This document shows, piece by piece, positions 63,663-64,000 of a stretch of 64,000 nt of DNA. Under the pieces are notes generated by a model. It had not been told where the DNA came from. It searched no databases and saw nothing but the letters and a program-made list of their open reading frames with translations. Both the position numbers and the translations under genes were made by a program. Position 1 is the stretch's first letter, and each line of letters opens with the position of its first letter. Source of the DNA: JANQPX01 sp965222015 (GTDB lineage: Bacteria; Pseudomonadota; Alphaproteobacteria; Geminicoccales; Geminicoccaceae); assembly GCA_965222015.1 (NCBI GenBank), contig CBDCTL010000011.1, positions 1 through 64,000 on the forward strand. The letters are read 5' to 3'.

Positions 63663-63881
63663 TCTGGTCCTCCTCCGTCCTTGGCCGGCATCCATGCTCC
63701 GCCGACATCACCATCCCGGGGCCTTCGAAGGCAAGAGCCTCGTCGCCGGCATCCGGCCGCATCGTCACGCCGACGGCGCGAGCGTCAGTTTTTCCGCTTG
63801 GCAGCCCCCATGAATTATCTATGATAAAATACGTTCGCAATAAACAAATTCCATGACACCTGTTCGGGAGAAGCAAACGCG
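63663..63881. other. Divergent control region of hmgA and an SDR gene
   Basis: A 219-base gap, AT-rich around 63810-63850. It carries the promoters of the leftward hmgA and the rightward SDR gene. No coding frame of normal composition is present. A palindrome lies within the AT-rich part. Confidence 0.5.
63815..63827. promoter_or_regulatory. TTATC-TAT-GATAA palindrome, candidate operator
   Basis: A perfect five-base inverted repeat around a three-base centre lies in the most AT-rich part of the hmgA/SDR control region. Its position between divergent promoters suggests an operator for a repressor such as an IclR- or MarR-type HmgR, but no regulator gene is in the window. Confidence 0.35.
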
Positions 63882-64000
63882 GTGGACGGGATCCGGAACG
63901 AGGTGGCGGTGGTCACCGGCGCCGCACAGGGCAACGGCCGGGCGATCGCCCGGGGGCTGGCACGAGCGGGGGCGAAAGTCGCCTGCTGCGACGTGCAGGA
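63882..64000 (+). CDS. Short-chain dehydrogenase, N-terminal part (runs off right edge)
   Basis: A GTG preceded by GGGAGAAG opens a frame with NEVAVVTGAAQGNGRAIA, the TGxxxGxG nucleotide-binding loop of classical SDR enzymes, and VACCDVQ at the second strand, whose Asp favours NAD(H). Only 39 complete codons are inside the window. It is divergent from hmgA and may belong to the same catabolic regulon. Confidence 0.8.
   Translation, partial: MDGIRNEVAVVTGAAQGNGRAIARGLARAGAKVACCDVQ

Noticed and set aside
63853..63900. ATG at 63853 as the start of the right-edge dehydrogenase
   Set aside because: It is out of frame with the TGAAQGNG motif; the GTG at 63882 with GGGAGAAG upstream is in frame.

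Overview
The window looks like two unrelated genomes joined near position 8,435. Positions 1 to about 8,435 resemble a Planctomycetota bacterium. This part holds a bacterial microcompartment shell gene next to a CoA-acylating aldehyde dehydrogenase, a secreted protein with a C-terminal module I associate with marine planctomycetes, a pair of SPFH membrane proteins, a frameshifted lipoprotein gene, a Y1 (RAYT-like) transposase with an inverted repeat just upstream, and a translationally coupled hypothetical protein / ECF sigma / anti-sigma operon. From about 8,445 to the end the gene content and gene order are alphaproteobacterial (Rhodospirillales- or Geminicoccales-like, an inference): mmcB, an infA-maf-rng-yacG block, a murA-DUF2948-hisD-UPF0262 block, mlaFE and TctCBA transport. 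The join cuts a molybdenum hydroxylase gene on one side and a small gene on the other, so an assembly chimera is more likely than natural transfer.

Region by region after the join: 8.4-17.7 kb is a catabolic and uptake cluster (a truncated molybdenum hydroxylase large subunit with its 2Fe-2S subunit, then divergently an alpha/beta hydrolase, a tripartite tricarboxylate transporter and a LVIVD-repeat protein, followed by an SDR and an isochorismatase-like hydrolase). 18.1-21.0 kb has two tandem cytochrome P460-like heme proteins, then an RskA-type anti-sigma factor and its ECF sigma factor with a recognisable ECF promoter. 21.5-31.6 kb carries a peptidoglycan-binding protein, AMP nucleosidase, a double-module glycosyltransferase facing a coiled-coil protein, a YmdB-type phosphodiesterase and an MFS exporter. 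31.6-46.2 kb is mostly housekeeping: mlaFE, alr, dnaB, mmcB, a C-S lyase, yacG-rng-maf-infA, a phosphatase-UPF0262-hisD-DUF2948-murA run and tRNA-Thr.

46.2-52.2 kb holds a minus-strand sugar-acid set (LDH2-type dehydrogenase, LhgO-like oxidase, 2-keto-3-deoxygluconate kinase, sugar-binding protein) and an orphan tungstate-binding protein. 52.4-57 kb has a lipid kinase, a convergent intergenic region with a full CtrA-type box, a frnE-DUF3500 pair and two divergent genes of F420-dependent families. 57-64 kb is aromatic and sulfonate catabolism: xsc, pobA-pcaD-pcaC, a TauE-type exporter, hmgA, and the start of a divergent SDR gene that runs off the right edge.

I see no CRISPR array, prophage, rRNA or replication origin. 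Both halves are GC-rich, so long antisense frames are common and were discounted. All functions are read from motifs and family resemblance; no database search was possible.
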